Shown here: positions 35,914 through 44,388 of the stretch, piece by piece
Layout of the letters: each line of letters starts with the position of its first letter
Position numbering within the stretch: position 1 is the first letter of the stretch
Assembly: GCA_964541155.1 (NCBI GenBank)
Contig: CAZIPC010000001.1
Location: 310,001 to 374,000 of the forward strand
Source of the DNA: UBA4416 sp964541155
GTDB lineage: Bacteria > Bacteroidota > Bacteroidia > B-17B0 > Aurantibacillaceae
Direction: 5' to 3'
Length of the DNA: 64,000 nucleotides
The notes under the pieces: generated by a model
Databases searched by the model: none
Told to the model about the DNA's origin: nothing
The model's input: only the letters and a program-made list of their open reading frames with translations
Translations under genes and position numbers: made by a program

Positions 35914-36966
35914 ATGAATAAAGTTATTTCTTTTATTTTTATTTTACTCTGTTTTATAAAACACAGTGTAGCTCAGTTAACAGCTGATGCAGGGCCAAAC
36001 ATTACAGCTTGCATTAATAATACTGTTATTATTGGTGGCACGCCAAGTGCATCTGGAGGAACAGCACCGTACACATATTTATGGCAGCCTACTAATTTTT
36101 TAAATTCTGCAACTGTTGCCAATCCATCAGCAGTTGGTTTAACCTCTGACATCACCTACACATTAACAGTAACAGATGCAAACAACAATACTGCTTCAAG
36201 TATTAAGGTTATAAACATTGATAAAATATATACATTTAATGCCGGAATTGATACTGGGTATTGCTTTGGTCAAAGCACCGGAATTCAAATAGGGGCATTA
36301 AATAATAATAACACTTTTCACAATTTTAATTGGTCGCCAAATAACGGATTAAATAACCCCAATTCTCCTAACCCTATTGCGTCACCATCTACTACTACTA
36401 TTTATACATTAACCGTATCTGACGCTCTATGTCCAAATAACATATCGTTTGTTACAGTTACAGCATTTATGCCTCCTTATGTTAATGCAAGTGCTGACAC
36501 AACCATAGATGAAGGAGAAACCATAACTTTAATAGGAACAGGAGGAGTAACTTTTTGGTGGCAACCAAATTACAATATTAAATACATAACTACTTCGCAA
36601 GCCGATGTATGGCCTATTACAACTACAACATATACATTATATACCATAGATCAACATGGCTGTTTTGCAAATGATGATGTTATAGTAAATGTAAGAAACG
36701 GAGACTTACTGTTTTTTTACAGTGCATTTACTCCAAATGGAGATGGCGATAATGATGTTTTTTATATAGGAAATCTGGTTAAATACCCTGATAATAATTT
36801 AAAAATTTATAATCGATACGGAAAAATGGTATATAATGCTAGCAATTACGACAATACCTGGAGCGGCACATATTTAGGAGACTCATTACCCGCTGGAACG
36901 TATTTTTACATTTTTAATGATGGAAAAGATAAATTGTACAAAGGCTCAGTTACAATTATTAGATAA
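35914..36966 (+). CDS. Secreted Ig-like repeat protein with type B T9SS sorting domain (CHU_C)
   Basis: This 350-residue protein has a signal peptide ending H-S-V-A-Q. Three Ig/PKD-like units of about 80 residues follow, each with a T-Y-x-W or F-x-W core and a T-Y-T-L-T-V strand. The C-terminal 90 residues start S-A-F-T-P-N-G-D-G-D-N-D-V-F and contain I-Y-N-R-Y-G-K-M-V-Y, the gliding-motility-associated domain used as a type B T9SS signal. No enzymatic motif is seen, so a surface or secreted structural role is inferred. It begins 58 bases after the GLPGLI gene but has its own -7 element. Confidence 0.88.
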   Translation: MNKVISFIFILLCFIKHSVAQLTADAGPNITACINNTVIIGGTPSASGGTAPYTYLWQPTNFLNSATVANPSAVGLTSDITYTLTVTDANNNTASSIKVINIDKIYTFNAGIDTGYCFGQSTGIQIGALNNNNTFHNFNWSPNNGLNNPNSPNPIASPSTTTIYTLTVSDALCPNNISFVTVTAFMPPYVNASADTTIDEGETITLIGTGGVTFWWQPNYNIKYITTSQADVWPITTTTYTLYTIDQHGCFANDDVIVNVRNGDLLFFYSAFTPNGDGDNDVFYIGNLVKYPDNNLKIYNRYGKMVYNASNYDNTWSGTYLGDSLPAGTYFYIFNDGKDKLYKGSVTIIR

Positions 36967-36984
36967 AAAAATTGTCAATAACTC

Positions 36985-37013
36985 TTTGTTTTTATTTTTC
37001 AGTAATACATTTG
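36985..37013 (+). promoter_or_regulatory. Promoter of the SF2 helicase
   Basis: TTTG at 36985-36988 and TACATTTG at 37006-37013 are 17 bases apart, a good match to the Bacteroidota -33/-7 pair. The ATG at 37057 lies 43 bases downstream. Confidence 0.55.
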
Positions 37014-37056
37014 AATAATCAAAAAAAATCCTAAGTTTATAGGCTAATTTTTTTTA

Positions 37057-38565
37057 ATGTTGGAAACGGAAGAGAACATATCAACTAGGCAATTATACCC
37101 ATATCAAGAAGAAGCTGTTACAACTATTTTCAATAAGCTTAAAGAAGCTAAACCTAACGAAAATATATTATTTCAGTTACCTACTGGAGGTGGAAAAACT
37201 ATTATTTTTTCAGAAATTGCAAAAAGATACATCAATCACTTTAATAGAAAAGTATTGATATTAACACATCGCATTGAACTAAGTAAACAAACATCAGATG
37301 TATTATTAGGTATAGGAATAAAAAACAAAATAATTAACTCTGAAGTAAAAACACTAACACAACAAAGCGATTTTCAAAGTTTTACAGCATTAGTAGAAAC
37401 ACTAAATAATCGTTTACAAGAAGACGAACAATTTTTAGAAGATATTGGCTTAGTAATAGTTGATGAAGCTCACTATAATTCGTTCCGAAAAATATTTCAC
37501 TACTTCGAAAACGTCAATATATTAGGGGTTACTGCAACGCCTTTAAGTAGCAACAAAAAATTACCACTTTATCAAACATATAAAGAAATTATTGTAGGAG
37601 AAAGCATCTCTTCATTAATAGAACAAGGTTTTTTAGCAGAAGGAGTTACCTATTCAAATGATGTGAATTTAAGTACATTACGCGTTGGTAATAACGGAGA
37701 GTTTACAACTGGTTCTCATGAAATGTTATACACTCAAGCATTAATGCAAGGCAAACTATTAGATGCTTATGAAGAAATTGGAAAAGGAACAAAAACGTTA
37801 ATTTTTAATGCAGGTATTCTTACAAGCATAGCCGTTTATAATACCTTTAAAGCTAAAGGATATCCTATTAGATACTTAGATAGTACGTTTAGTGATAGAG
37901 ATAGAGCCGAAACATTAGATTGGTTTAGAAATACAAAAGATGGTATTTTAAGCTCTGTAAGTATATTAACTACAGGATTTGATGAACCTGAGGTTGAAAC
38001 AATAATATTAAATAGAGCCACAAAATCATTAACACTATACCATCAAATGATTGGTCGTGGATCAAGAGTTTTACCTCATAAAAAGAAATTTAATATAGTT
38101 GATTTAGGAAATAATTCTCGTCGTTTTAACTTATGGCAGTTTCCTATTGATTGGAAACACGTATTTGTAGCTCCTCATTTATATTTAGAGCAACGCTACA
38201 AAGACGAATGGGATTACGAATTAGAAAATGATTATGAACTACCAGATGACATTAAAGCACGATTCTTAAACTCATCAGCAGAAGCATTTATTGTAAGAGA
38301 ACGATATTTACAATGCCTAAGAAAAGGCTTAAAACCTCAAACAGTTCTAGATCAATCACTAGACGATCATTTTGGGCGAATAAAAGATAATGCAGCAGAT
38401 TTTGATGAAGCTTTTGAATTATTTGATTTATTAAATGAAGAAGTAAAATACAGAGTCAAACAATTTGCTAAATGTATCAATGCTACCAATAATTATACCG
38501 ATTATCAAACACAAACTTATACCAGTAAACTTCGCAGAAGATTAATTGGTTGGTTTGTAGAGTAA
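37057..38565 (+). CDS. Superfamily 2 DEAH helicase
   Basis: This 502-residue DNA or RNA helicase has the Q-motif-like L-Y-P-Y-Q-E-E-A at 13-20. Motif I L-P-T-G-G-G-K-T is at 41-48, D-E-A-H at 136-139 and motif III-like G-V-T-A-T-P-L near 155. Motif VI is Q-M-I-G-R-G-S-R in the second RecA domain. The ATPase fold resembles the ResIII/type III restriction helicase subunit, but no nuclease domain or methylase gene is nearby, so it is not evidence for a restriction system. The last 110 residues form a helical tail of unknown role. It stands alone with its own promoter. Confidence 0.9.
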   Translation: MLETEENISTRQLYPYQEEAVTTIFNKLKEAKPNENILFQLPTGGGKTIIFSEIAKRYINHFNRKVLILTHRIELSKQTSDVLLGIGIKNKIINSEVKTLTQQSDFQSFTALVETLNNRLQEDEQFLEDIGLVIVDEAHYNSFRKIFHYFENVNILGVTATPLSSNKKLPLYQTYKEIIVGESISSLIEQGFLAEGVTYSNDVNLSTLRVGNNGEFTTGSHEMLYTQALMQGKLLDAYEEIGKGTKTLIFNAGILTSIAVYNTFKAKGYPIRYLDSTFSDRDRAETLDWFRNTKDGILSSVSILTTGFDEPEVETIILNRATKSLTLYHQMIGRGSRVLPHKKKFNIVDLGNNSRRFNLWQFPIDWKHVFVAPHLYLEQRYKDEWDYELENDYELPDDIKARFLNSSAEAFIVRERYLQCLRKGLKPQTVLDQSLDDHFGRIKDNAADFDEAFELFDLLNEEVKYRVKQFAKCINATNNYTDYQTQTYTSKLRRRLIGWFVE

Positions 38566-38590
38566 CTTGTTAATTATTGCTTTTATTAGT

Positions 38591-38598
38591 AATTTTGG
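38591..38598 (+). promoter_or_regulatory. -7 element of the MbnP/MbnH-like operon
   Basis: TAATTTTG matches TAnnTTTG, 16 bases before the ATG at 38615. The three genes downstream are separated by 2 and 5 bases. Confidence 0.5.
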
Positions 38599-38614
38599 TT
38601 AAAAGATTTTTTTC

Positions 38615-39397
38615 ATGAAAAATTTCATAAACCTAATTTCAATATTTATAATAATTTTATCTTCTTGTAAAAAAGAAACTATTACTCCTCCTGAACCATT
38701 TCCTTCTTATACTAATATCGATACTACTGGTTTTTTAGAAATTCATATTGCTAATTCAGTAAATGGGCTACCTTTAAGTTTAAACACTACAACTTATGTT
38801 ACATCAAGTAACGACACTTTTTCTGTTGATATTTTTAAATATTACATTAGTAATATTCAATTAGTATCAGCATCCGGGCATACATATACAGAAAATAATA
38901 GTTATTATTTAATAGATCAATCAGATGCCAATTCTTTACATTTATTAGTTAAAAAAGTTCCTACATCAAACATCGTATCTATTAATTTTTTAATTGGTGT
39001 TGATTCTGCAAGAAATACATCAGGAGCACAAACTGGAGCATTAGACCCAATTAATGATATGTTTTGGAGTTGGAATACAGGTTATATAATGGCAAAAATG
39101 GAAGGACATTCACCACAATCCTCACAACCTACAAAAAAAGTAGTTTATCACATTGGCGGTTTTAGTGGTAGATTTAATGGAATCAGAAACGTATCATTAC
39201 CATTTCCTACAACCGCAAATATTACAAAAACACACACTCCAATTTTAAATTTAAATGCCGATTTATATAAATGGTTTACAAGTCCTAATTTTAATAATAT
39301 GTACTCCTCTAGTGCAATTACCAATATAGGACAAGATTCAAAAGGTATAGCCGATAATTATGCTTCAATGTTTTCAGTAATATCAGTAGTTAATTAG
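38615..39397 (+). CDS. MbnP-like lipoprotein
   Basis: At 260 residues it has a lipobox I-L-S-S-C18 followed by K-K-E, so it should be lipidated. The body matches the MbnP-like domain: G-F-L-E-I-H-I, D-I-F-K-Y-Y-I-S-N-I-Q-L, a middle I-G-V-D-S-A-R-N-T-S-G-A-Q, then L-D-P-I-N-D-M-F-W151-S-W153-N-T-G-Y and later H-I-G-G-F. In the methanobactin system MbnP is a periplasmic copper-binding protein whose Trp is oxidised to kynurenine by the di-heme enzyme MbnH. An MbnH-type gene follows 2 bases later. Copper binding and Trp oxidation here are inferred from family, not seen. Confidence 0.82.
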   Translation: MKNFINLISIFIIILSSCKKETITPPEPFPSYTNIDTTGFLEIHIANSVNGLPLSLNTTTYVTSSNDTFSVDIFKYYISNIQLVSASGHTYTENNSYYLIDQSDANSLHLLVKKVPTSNIVSINFLIGVDSARNTSGAQTGALDPINDMFWSWNTGYIMAKMEGHSPQSSQPTKKVVYHIGGFSGRFNGIRNVSLPFPTTANITKTHTPILNLNADLYKWFTSPNFNNMYSSSAITNIGQDSKGIADNYASMFSVISVVN

Positions 39398-39399
39398 TC

Positions 39400-40431
39400 A
39401 TGAAAAAACTATTTCATATTTTTATTTTTTTGATAACATTAACTTCGTGCTCTGTCGACCCTGAAATAAAACCTATCATTACTTCAGAAGATGTAAAAGA
39501 AATTATTCCTTTTGGGTGGCCTACCCCATTTTACAATTATTATAACAACCCACTTACAGTAGATGGATTTAACTTAGGCAGAATGTTATTTTATGAACCA
39601 TTACTATCATCAAATAATTCGGTATCTTGTGGCTCATGTCATCAGCAATTTGCAGCATTCTCTAATGCAGGTCACGATTTTAGTCATGGAATTAATGGCT
39701 TACTAGGAAAACGAAATGCACCGGCACTTCAAAACTTAAATTGGAACCCAACATTTATGCATGATGGAGGTATAACCAATATCGAAACAATGCCTTTAGC
39801 TCCAATAACAAATCCCATTGAAATGAATGAAAATATGGCTAATGTTATTGTTAAACTATCATCTACAAATAAATACAAGCAATTATTTACAAAAGCCTAT
39901 GGTAATGATTCTATTAATACTCAGCGTATTTTTAAAGCTATTGCTCAATTTATGGGAACTATGTATTCATACAATAGTAAATATGATTTAGTTAAATCAG
40001 GAAAATCAACCTTTACAAATCAAGAACAATCGGGCTACAATTTATTTATTCAAAATTGTTCATCATGTCATAAAGAACCCTTATTTAGCGATTATAGTTA
40101 CAGAAATAATGGATTAACTATCAACCCAGCTATAAATGATAGTGGTAGAGCTCATATAACCAATAATCCAGCCGATAAATATAAATTCAAAACTCCATCA
40201 TTACGAAATATTGAAAAAACATCACCATATATGCATGACGGACGTTTTTACAGTTTAGATCAGTGTTTAAATCATTATACATCCGGTATCTTTAATAGCC
40301 CTACACTCGATCCTTTATTAATAGGAGGCATACAATTATCTACCCAAGATAAAGCTGATATTATAGCATTTTTAAAAACATTAACAGACACAAAATTTTT
40401 AACTGATTACAGATATTCTGAAATACATTAA
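39400..40431 (+). CDS. MbnH/MauG-like di-heme cytochrome c peroxidase, lipoprotein
   Basis: This 343-residue protein has a lipobox L-T-S-C17. Two covalent heme motifs are present: C77-G-S-C80-H81 and C220-S-S-C223-H224, the usual spacing of bacterial di-heme peroxidases. F-M-H-D-G-G near 119-124 and Y-M-H-D-G-R-F near the C-terminus are family blocks that help hold the hemes. Members either reduce hydrogen peroxide or, as MauG and MbnH do, oxidise a residue of a partner protein. Placement 2 bases after an MbnP-like gene favours the second role. The 5-base gap to the next lipoprotein gene suggests a three-gene operon. Confidence 0.9.
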   Translation: MKKLFHIFIFLITLTSCSVDPEIKPIITSEDVKEIIPFGWPTPFYNYYNNPLTVDGFNLGRMLFYEPLLSSNNSVSCGSCHQQFAAFSNAGHDFSHGINGLLGKRNAPALQNLNWNPTFMHDGGITNIETMPLAPITNPIEMNENMANVIVKLSSTNKYKQLFTKAYGNDSINTQRIFKAIAQFMGTMYSYNSKYDLVKSGKSTFTNQEQSGYNLFIQNCSSCHKEPLFSDYSYRNNGLTINPAINDSGRAHITNNPADKYKFKTPSLRNIEKTSPYMHDGRFYSLDQCLNHYTSGIFNSPTLDPLLIGGIQLSTQDKADIIAFLKTLTDTKFLTDYRYSEIH

Positions 40432-40436
40432 ATATC

Positions 40437-40817
40437 ATGAAAATTTTATTAAAGCTTATAATAAGTATCATTTTTATCACATTTACATTTAATTCATGTA
40501 AAAAAAATGAAACAGGAGGAAAAGCTACCTTAAAAGGAACCATTAAACATCATAATAAAACTATTCCAGGTGCATACGTATATATTAAATTTAATGCTAC
40601 TGAATTTCCAGGCGAAGATTACTATTTATATGATACGTATGTTAAAGCTGATGAAAACGGCAATTACACCATCAATTTTTATAAAGGGAGCTATTATATA
40701 TATGCAATAGGAAATGATTTAGATATTCCATTTCCTTACATTGTAAAAGGAGGACTGTCTGTTTCGCTTAGAAACAAAGAAAACTTAATTAAAGATATTG
40801 CAGTAACTGAAAATTAA
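40437..40817 (+). CDS. Small lipoprotein with carboxypeptidase-regulatory-like domain
   Basis: This 126-residue protein has a lipobox with N-S-C21 followed by K-K-N. The mature part is one beta sandwich: A-T-L-K-G-T-I-K-H-H-N-K-T-I-P-G-A-Y-V-Y-I-K, then a D-E-N-G-N-Y-T-I-N-F turn and a final strand. This matches regulatory-like domains that act as binding or spacer modules. There are no catalytic residues. Two His in the first strand pair (H-H-N-K) could bind metal, which is speculation. It is the third gene of the MbnP/MbnH-like run and probably works at the same membrane. Confidence 0.75.
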   Translation: MKILLKLIISIIFITFTFNSCKKNETGGKATLKGTIKHHNKTIPGAYVYIKFNATEFPGEDYYLYDTYVKADENGNYTINFYKGSYYIYAIGNDLDIPFPYIVKGGLSVSLRNKENLIKDIAVTEN

Positions 40818-40905
40818 TTAACGATTTAGCGTTAAAAACAGTAGTATTTTCTTTTTTATAGTTGATATTTTTAATTATCTTCGCCATTCAAAATTTAATT
40901 TTAAT

Positions 40906-41664
40906 ATGTCTGAAGAAATCGAACAAATAGAACAACTAGAAAATAATTCTAATTTTGAAGTAAAATCATCTAAAAAATCATCTAAAAAAGAAATGAATTT
41001 AGAAGGTTTAGAGTTTTTTTATGAGAAAAATAAAAAAATAATCACATATGGTGGAGGTGCTATTATAGCAGTCATTGCATTGATTAGTTTCTACAGTTTT
41101 TATTGGTTGCCAGATCAAGAAAAAGAAGCTAATACAGAGGCTTTTTTCGCGCAATCTTATTTTGAAAAAGACAGTTTTTTAGTAGCTCTTAATGGTGGAA
41201 TAAGTGTGCAAACAGCTGATGGTCCTAAAACTATGATGGGTTTTAAAGATATTGCTGATAATTACAGTGGCACAAAAACTGGAAATTTAGCAAATTATTA
41301 TGCAGGTGTTTGTTTATTACATTCAGGTAAATTTCAAGAATCAATTGAATACCTTGAAAAATATAGCGGTAATGACGAAATGGTTGCTCCTTTTGCAATT
41401 GGATTAATTGGAGATGCTAATATGGAATTAAATAAAATAGACGAAGCAATTAAATTTTATTTAAAAGCTGCAGAACAATCAACAAATTCATTTTCTACTC
41501 CATATTTCTTAAAGAAAGCTGGATTTGCTTATGAACAAAAAGCTAATTACACTGAGGCTCTAGCAACTTATGAACGATTAAAAAACGAATATTCAAAAAG
41601 CACTGAAGCTCGTGAAATTGACAAGTACATTGCAAGAGTTAAAACCTTAGGAAATATTCAATAA
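40906..41664 (+). CDS. Inner-membrane-anchored TPR protein
   Basis: This 252-residue protein has a charged cytoplasmic N-terminus (about 1-43), one membrane helix (about 46-66) and a C-terminal region of TPR-like helix pairs from about 85. Examples are L-A-N-Y-Y-A-G-V-C-L-L-H-S-G-K-F and F-A-Y-E-Q-K-A-N-Y-T-E-A-L-A-T-Y-E-R. The build is that of YfgM-like proteins, which face the periplasm and assist folding near the Sec translocon; equivalence is not shown. A terminator follows, and ribH is 62 bases downstream with no promoter recognised. Confidence 0.8.
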   Translation: MSEEIEQIEQLENNSNFEVKSSKKSSKKEMNLEGLEFFYEKNKKIITYGGGAIIAVIALISFYSFYWLPDQEKEANTEAFFAQSYFEKDSFLVALNGGISVQTADGPKTMMGFKDIADNYSGTKTGNLANYYAGVCLLHSGKFQESIEYLEKYSGNDEMVAPFAIGLIGDANMELNKIDEAIKFYLKAAEQSTNSFSTPYFLKKAGFAYEQKANYTEALATYERLKNEYSKSTEAREIDKYIARVKTLGNIQ

Positions 41665-41686
41665 TAATTACAATAACAAAAAATTT

Positions 41687-41711
41687 AAAAGGTGATATTA
41701 AATCACCTTTT
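41687..41711 (+). terminator. Terminator between the TPR gene and ribH
   Basis: AAAAGGTGAT (41687-41696) pairs with ATCACCTTTT (41702-41711) and is followed by more T. It ends 15 bases before the ribH ATG, so ribH either depends on read-through or has a promoter overlapping this region. Confidence 0.8.
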
Positions 41712-41726
41712 TTTATATAAATTAAT

Positions 41727-42230
41727 ATGGCAAGTGATTTAAAAAATTTATCAATATTTGAAGGATCTGATATTCCAAATGCATCAAAAATGAAATTTGG
41801 TATTATTTGGGCAGAATGGAATTATGAAATAACAAACGCCTTAATGCAAGGTGCCTCAGATACTCTTATTAAACATGGCGCAAAAGCAGAAAACATTCAA
41901 ATAAAAACCGTGCCTGGAGCTTTTGAATTAACATTAGGAGCCCAGTATATGGCCGAACTAACAGATATTGACGCTGTTATTTGTATTGGATGTGTTATAC
42001 AAGGAGATACAAAACATTTTGATTTTATATGTGATGCTGTTGCTAAAGGTATTACTGATTTGAATTTAAAATACAATAAGCCTTTTATTTTTGGTGTATT
42101 AACTGTTAACACACTTCAACAAGCAAAAGATAGAACAGGAGGAATACACGGAAATAAAGGAGATGAAGCCGCTGTAACAGCAATTAAAATGTTAGGATTA
42201 AAAAGCTCTTTCGATGTTAAATCGAATTAA
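41727..42230 (+). CDS. ribH: 6,7-dimethyl-8-ribityllumazine synthase
   Basis: RibH makes the lumazine precursor of riboflavin and assembles into pentamers or icosahedra. At 167 residues it has the usual length. Visible blocks are W-A-E-W-N near 29-33 (substrate aromatic site), V-P-G-A-F-E-L-T (63-70), C-I-G-C-V-I-Q-G-D-T-K-H-F-D (with catalytic His) and G-V-L-T-V-N-T. The rest of the rib pathway is absent from the window. The stop is 4 bases from that of the convergent barrel gene, with no terminator between. Confidence 0.95.
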   Translation: MASDLKNLSIFEGSDIPNASKMKFGIIWAEWNYEITNALMQGASDTLIKHGAKAENIQIKTVPGAFELTLGAQYMAELTDIDAVICIGCVIQGDTKHFDFICDAVAKGITDLNLKYNKPFIFGVLTVNTLQQAKDRTGGIHGNKGDEAAVTAIKMLGLKSSFDVKSN

Positions 42231-42234
42231 TTTT

Positions 42235-43080
42235 TTAAAATTTTGCTCCAATAGTCATTGATAATTGTGCTGTAAAAAACGAATGATTTGCTTTCCCATT
42301 ACCTTTACCTAATACTAAAACGTTTGTATAATCAGCAAACGATCCTTTTCCTGTAAATTCAAATAATCCATGTTTTAAAAACTCAACTCTAAATCCAGAT
42401 TCTAACCCTACAATCCAACCCGCCATGTGCCATCTGTTATTTAATCTCGTTCCTAACATGGTAACATCTGTTCTTGGATAAACAAACCCTGCACCTGGCT
42501 TTACAACATATCCTAAATTAAATGATTTACAAGGTTCGTATAATTTCCAACGTTTTATAAAATTAAACATCCAAAAATTTGCGCCATCCGTATGTTCAAA
42601 ATGTAATAAATTATTTGGGTCTAAAATAGTATCCTGATCCACATAATTACCGTTAAACTCTCCCTTAATATGTACTTTTTGATAATTATTAACTACATAT
42701 TTAGCATGGTCGTAATTAATTTCAACTCCAAAATCTTTTTTATTATTAAAATAATAGCCAATTCTAGCTACAAATTGAGGAATTGTTATATTAATAACAT
42801 CTTTAATTTGATCAAAATCTGGTCTATCTTTAGCTGTAGCACCATAAATAGTAAAATCATAATCATGATACCTACCAGTTGATGGATAAAATGTATTTGA
42901 ATGATCTACAAAATGAATATTACTCTTACTATAAGCACAACGAGTATAGCCCCACAAAAAATAAAAACTACCTTTTTTAGATTTTTCAGCTATTGGCTGA
43001 ATAGTGTTTGTAGAAATTTGAGCTTGAGAAACTGATACTAATGATAGTATTGATAAAATTAATAAATAATAAGATTTCAT
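42235..43080 (-). CDS. Predicted outer-membrane beta-barrel protein
   Basis: This 281-residue protein has a signal peptide of about 20 residues ending S-Q-A-Q. Alternating-residue strands rich in Tyr, Phe and Trp follow: F-Y-F-L-W-G-Y-T-R, F-V-A-R-I-G-Y-Y-F and F-W-M-F-N-F-I-K-R-W. The C-terminal strand ends F-T-A-Q-L-S-M-T-I-G-A-K-F, with the terminal Phe typical of outer-membrane barrels. I do not assign an enzymatic family. It shares one base with tsaE and is the last gene of a five-gene minus-strand run. Confidence 0.75.
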   Translation of the reverse strand: MKSYYLLILSILSLVSVSQAQISTNTIQPIAEKSKKGSFYFLWGYTRCAYSKSNIHFVDHSNTFYPSTGRYHDYDFTIYGATAKDRPDFDQIKDVINITIPQFVARIGYYFNNKKDFGVEINYDHAKYVVNNYQKVHIKGEFNGNYVDQDTILDPNNLLHFEHTDGANFWMFNFIKRWKLYEPCKSFNLGYVVKPGAGFVYPRTDVTMLGTRLNNRWHMAGWIVGLESGFRVEFLKHGLFEFTGKGSFADYTNVLVLGKGNGKANHSFFTAQLSMTIGAKF

Positions 43081-43511
43081 TATGTGTGTTTAATTATTTG
43101 CGCGCAAAGATAACGATTATTACCTTCTTTATTTATGACAATTCTCAGAAATGAATTAAAATATTGAAGAGATAATTCTGGCCACTCTATAAATAAATAA
43201 TTATCGCCATTAACGTATTCATTAAATCCTAAATCAAATAATTCTTGTTCCGATTTTAATCTGTATAAATCAAAATGAAACACCTTCCTATTATTACTTG
43301 TAACATATTCATTAACAATAGAATAAGTTGGACTACTTACAGAATCCATAACATTCAAATAACAGCATAGAGATTTAATAAAAGTTGTTTTACCCGCTCC
43401 CATTGGAGCATCAAATACAAAAATTTGTTCTCCTTTAGCATATTCTAGTAATTGCTTTACAGCATCTTTATGAGTTGCTATATCAGAAATATTGATTTTT
43501 AAATCTTGCAT
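43080..43511 (-). CDS. tsaE: tRNA threonylcarbamoyladenosine biosynthesis ATPase
   Basis: TsaE is the small ATPase that cycles the TsaB-TsaD complex making t6A at position 37 of ANN-reading tRNAs. At 143 residues it is normal length. The Walker A P-M-G-A-G-K-T-T is at 36-43. The family also shows S-S-P-T-Y-S-I-V-N-E-Y, H-F-D-L-Y-R-L and F-I-E-W-P-E, all in the right order. It shares single bases with both neighbours. Why it is embedded in an envelope-protein run is unclear. Confidence 0.94.
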   Translation of the reverse strand: MQDLKINISDIATHKDAVKQLLEYAKGEQIFVFDAPMGAGKTTFIKSLCCYLNVMDSVSSPTYSIVNEYVTSNNRKVFHFDLYRLKSEQELFDLGFNEYVNGDNYLFIEWPELSLQYFNSFLRIVINKEGNNRYLCAQIIKHT

Positions 43512-43918
43512 TACTTTAATACAACTCCTTTAAATTTAATTTTTTGTAAAGCATTTTTAGCGTTAGATATAATTTCTACATTTCTATCTTGCCTGCCATA
43601 TGCTGATTTTGTGTCAAATTTCACTTGAATTTTTGATGATTGATTAGGTAAAACCGGTTGATCAGAATAAATAATTGAAGTACAAGAACATGATACATTA
43701 GCTTCATCAATAATTAAAGGTTCATTACCTGTATTCGTAAATTCAAAATCTAATACTACTATTTCTCCTTTCTTTACGATACCAAAATTCTTTTTAACAT
43801 CAATAAATTTTAATTGTGGTTGAGAAAATATAGAAATGCTAATAAAAATTAAACTAAAACAAAAAACCCCTCTAACAATAGAAGGGTTTTTAATTGTATA
43901 ATTTATTTTATTTTGCAT
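43511..43918 (-). CDS. DUF1573 family secreted protein (third of three)
   Basis: This 135-residue protein has an N-terminus of about 17 residues before a hydrophobic core (G-V-F-C-F-S-L-I-F-I-S) ending F-S-Q. The DUF1573 domain has F-G-I-V-K-K-G, F-E-F-T-N-T-G-N-E-P-L and the Cys pair in V-S-C-S-C-T. The domain is an Ig-like sandwich related to the ASPM/SPD-2/Hydin type; its job in Bacteroidota is unknown. The ATG lies 11 bases inside the previous DUF1573 gene. The unusual feature is that codons 10-19 form a terminator-like hairpin (43862-43891). No later ATG, GTG or TTG would keep the signal peptide. Confidence 0.82.
   Translation of the reverse strand: MQNKINYTIKNPSIVRGVFCFSLIFISISIFSQPQLKFIDVKKNFGIVKKGEIVVLDFEFTNTGNEPLIIDEANVSCSCTSIIYSDQPVLPNQSSKIQVKFDTKSAYGRQDRNVEIISNAKNALQKIKFKGVVLK
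43862..43891 (-). terminator. Terminator-like hairpin inside the DUF1573 signal-peptide codons
   Basis: On the minus strand AAAAACCCTTCTA pairs with TAGAGGGGTTTTT around TTGT (13 base pairs including one G-T) and runs into T-rich sequence. It begins 17 bases after the stop of the upstream DUF1573 gene. It is also within the translated start of the next one, so active translation would tend to melt it. Confidence 0.75.
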
Positions 43919-44363
43919 CTGATGGCGCTACTACTGGTGCTGCTTCTACAACTCCTTTTATTTTAACAACCTTACTAGGATCTTTTGAATTAGAAGTAAT
44001 TGTTACATTTTTCTCAAATGGCCCAGGACGTTTTGTGTCGTATTTAACTCTAATAGAAGCTGATTTACCTGGCAATATTGGTTCTTGAGGCCAACCTGGT
44101 TTACCATCAATAGTAGTTGATGTACATCCGCATTGTCCTTGAACATTAGAAATAGTTAATGGAGATTTTCCAACATTTTTAATTTTAAATTCTCTCACAC
44201 CGTTTGCATCAAATTTAATGGTACCATAATCTAATACCTCTGACTCAAATTTCATTTCTGCTGCATTTGGATCAATACTTGGAACTACTGAACCACCTTC
44301 TTGTGCGTTAACTACGTATCCTAATCCTAAGAATAACGCTACTGTTGCTAATACTTTTTTCAT
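43908..44363 (-). CDS. DUF1573 family secreted protein (second of three)
   Basis: This 151-residue protein has a signal peptide of about 20 residues ending V-N-A-Q. Its DUF1573 domain contains L-D-Y-G-T-I-K-F, F-K-I-K-N-V-G-K-S-P-L and the Cys motif Q-G-Q-C-G-C-T. A short alanine/proline tail ends A-P-S-D-A-K. It is close in build to the first copy and probably arose by tandem duplication. It lies 25 bases after the first copy. Its downstream terminator-like hairpin overlaps the third copy. Confidence 0.86.
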   Translation of the reverse strand: MKKVLATVALFLGLGYVVNAQEGGSVVPSIDPNAAEMKFESEVLDYGTIKFDANGVREFKIKNVGKSPLTISNVQGQCGCTSTTIDGKPGWPQEPILPGKSASIRVKYDTKRPGPFEKNVTITSNSKDPSKVVKIKGVVEAAPVVAPSDAK

Positions 44364-44388
44364 ATTTTTTATATTTATATTGTTAAGG

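Noticed and set aside
37057..38565. Type III restriction or defence system
   Set aside because: Only the SF2 helicase core is present; there is no nuclease domain and no methylase or other defence gene nearby.
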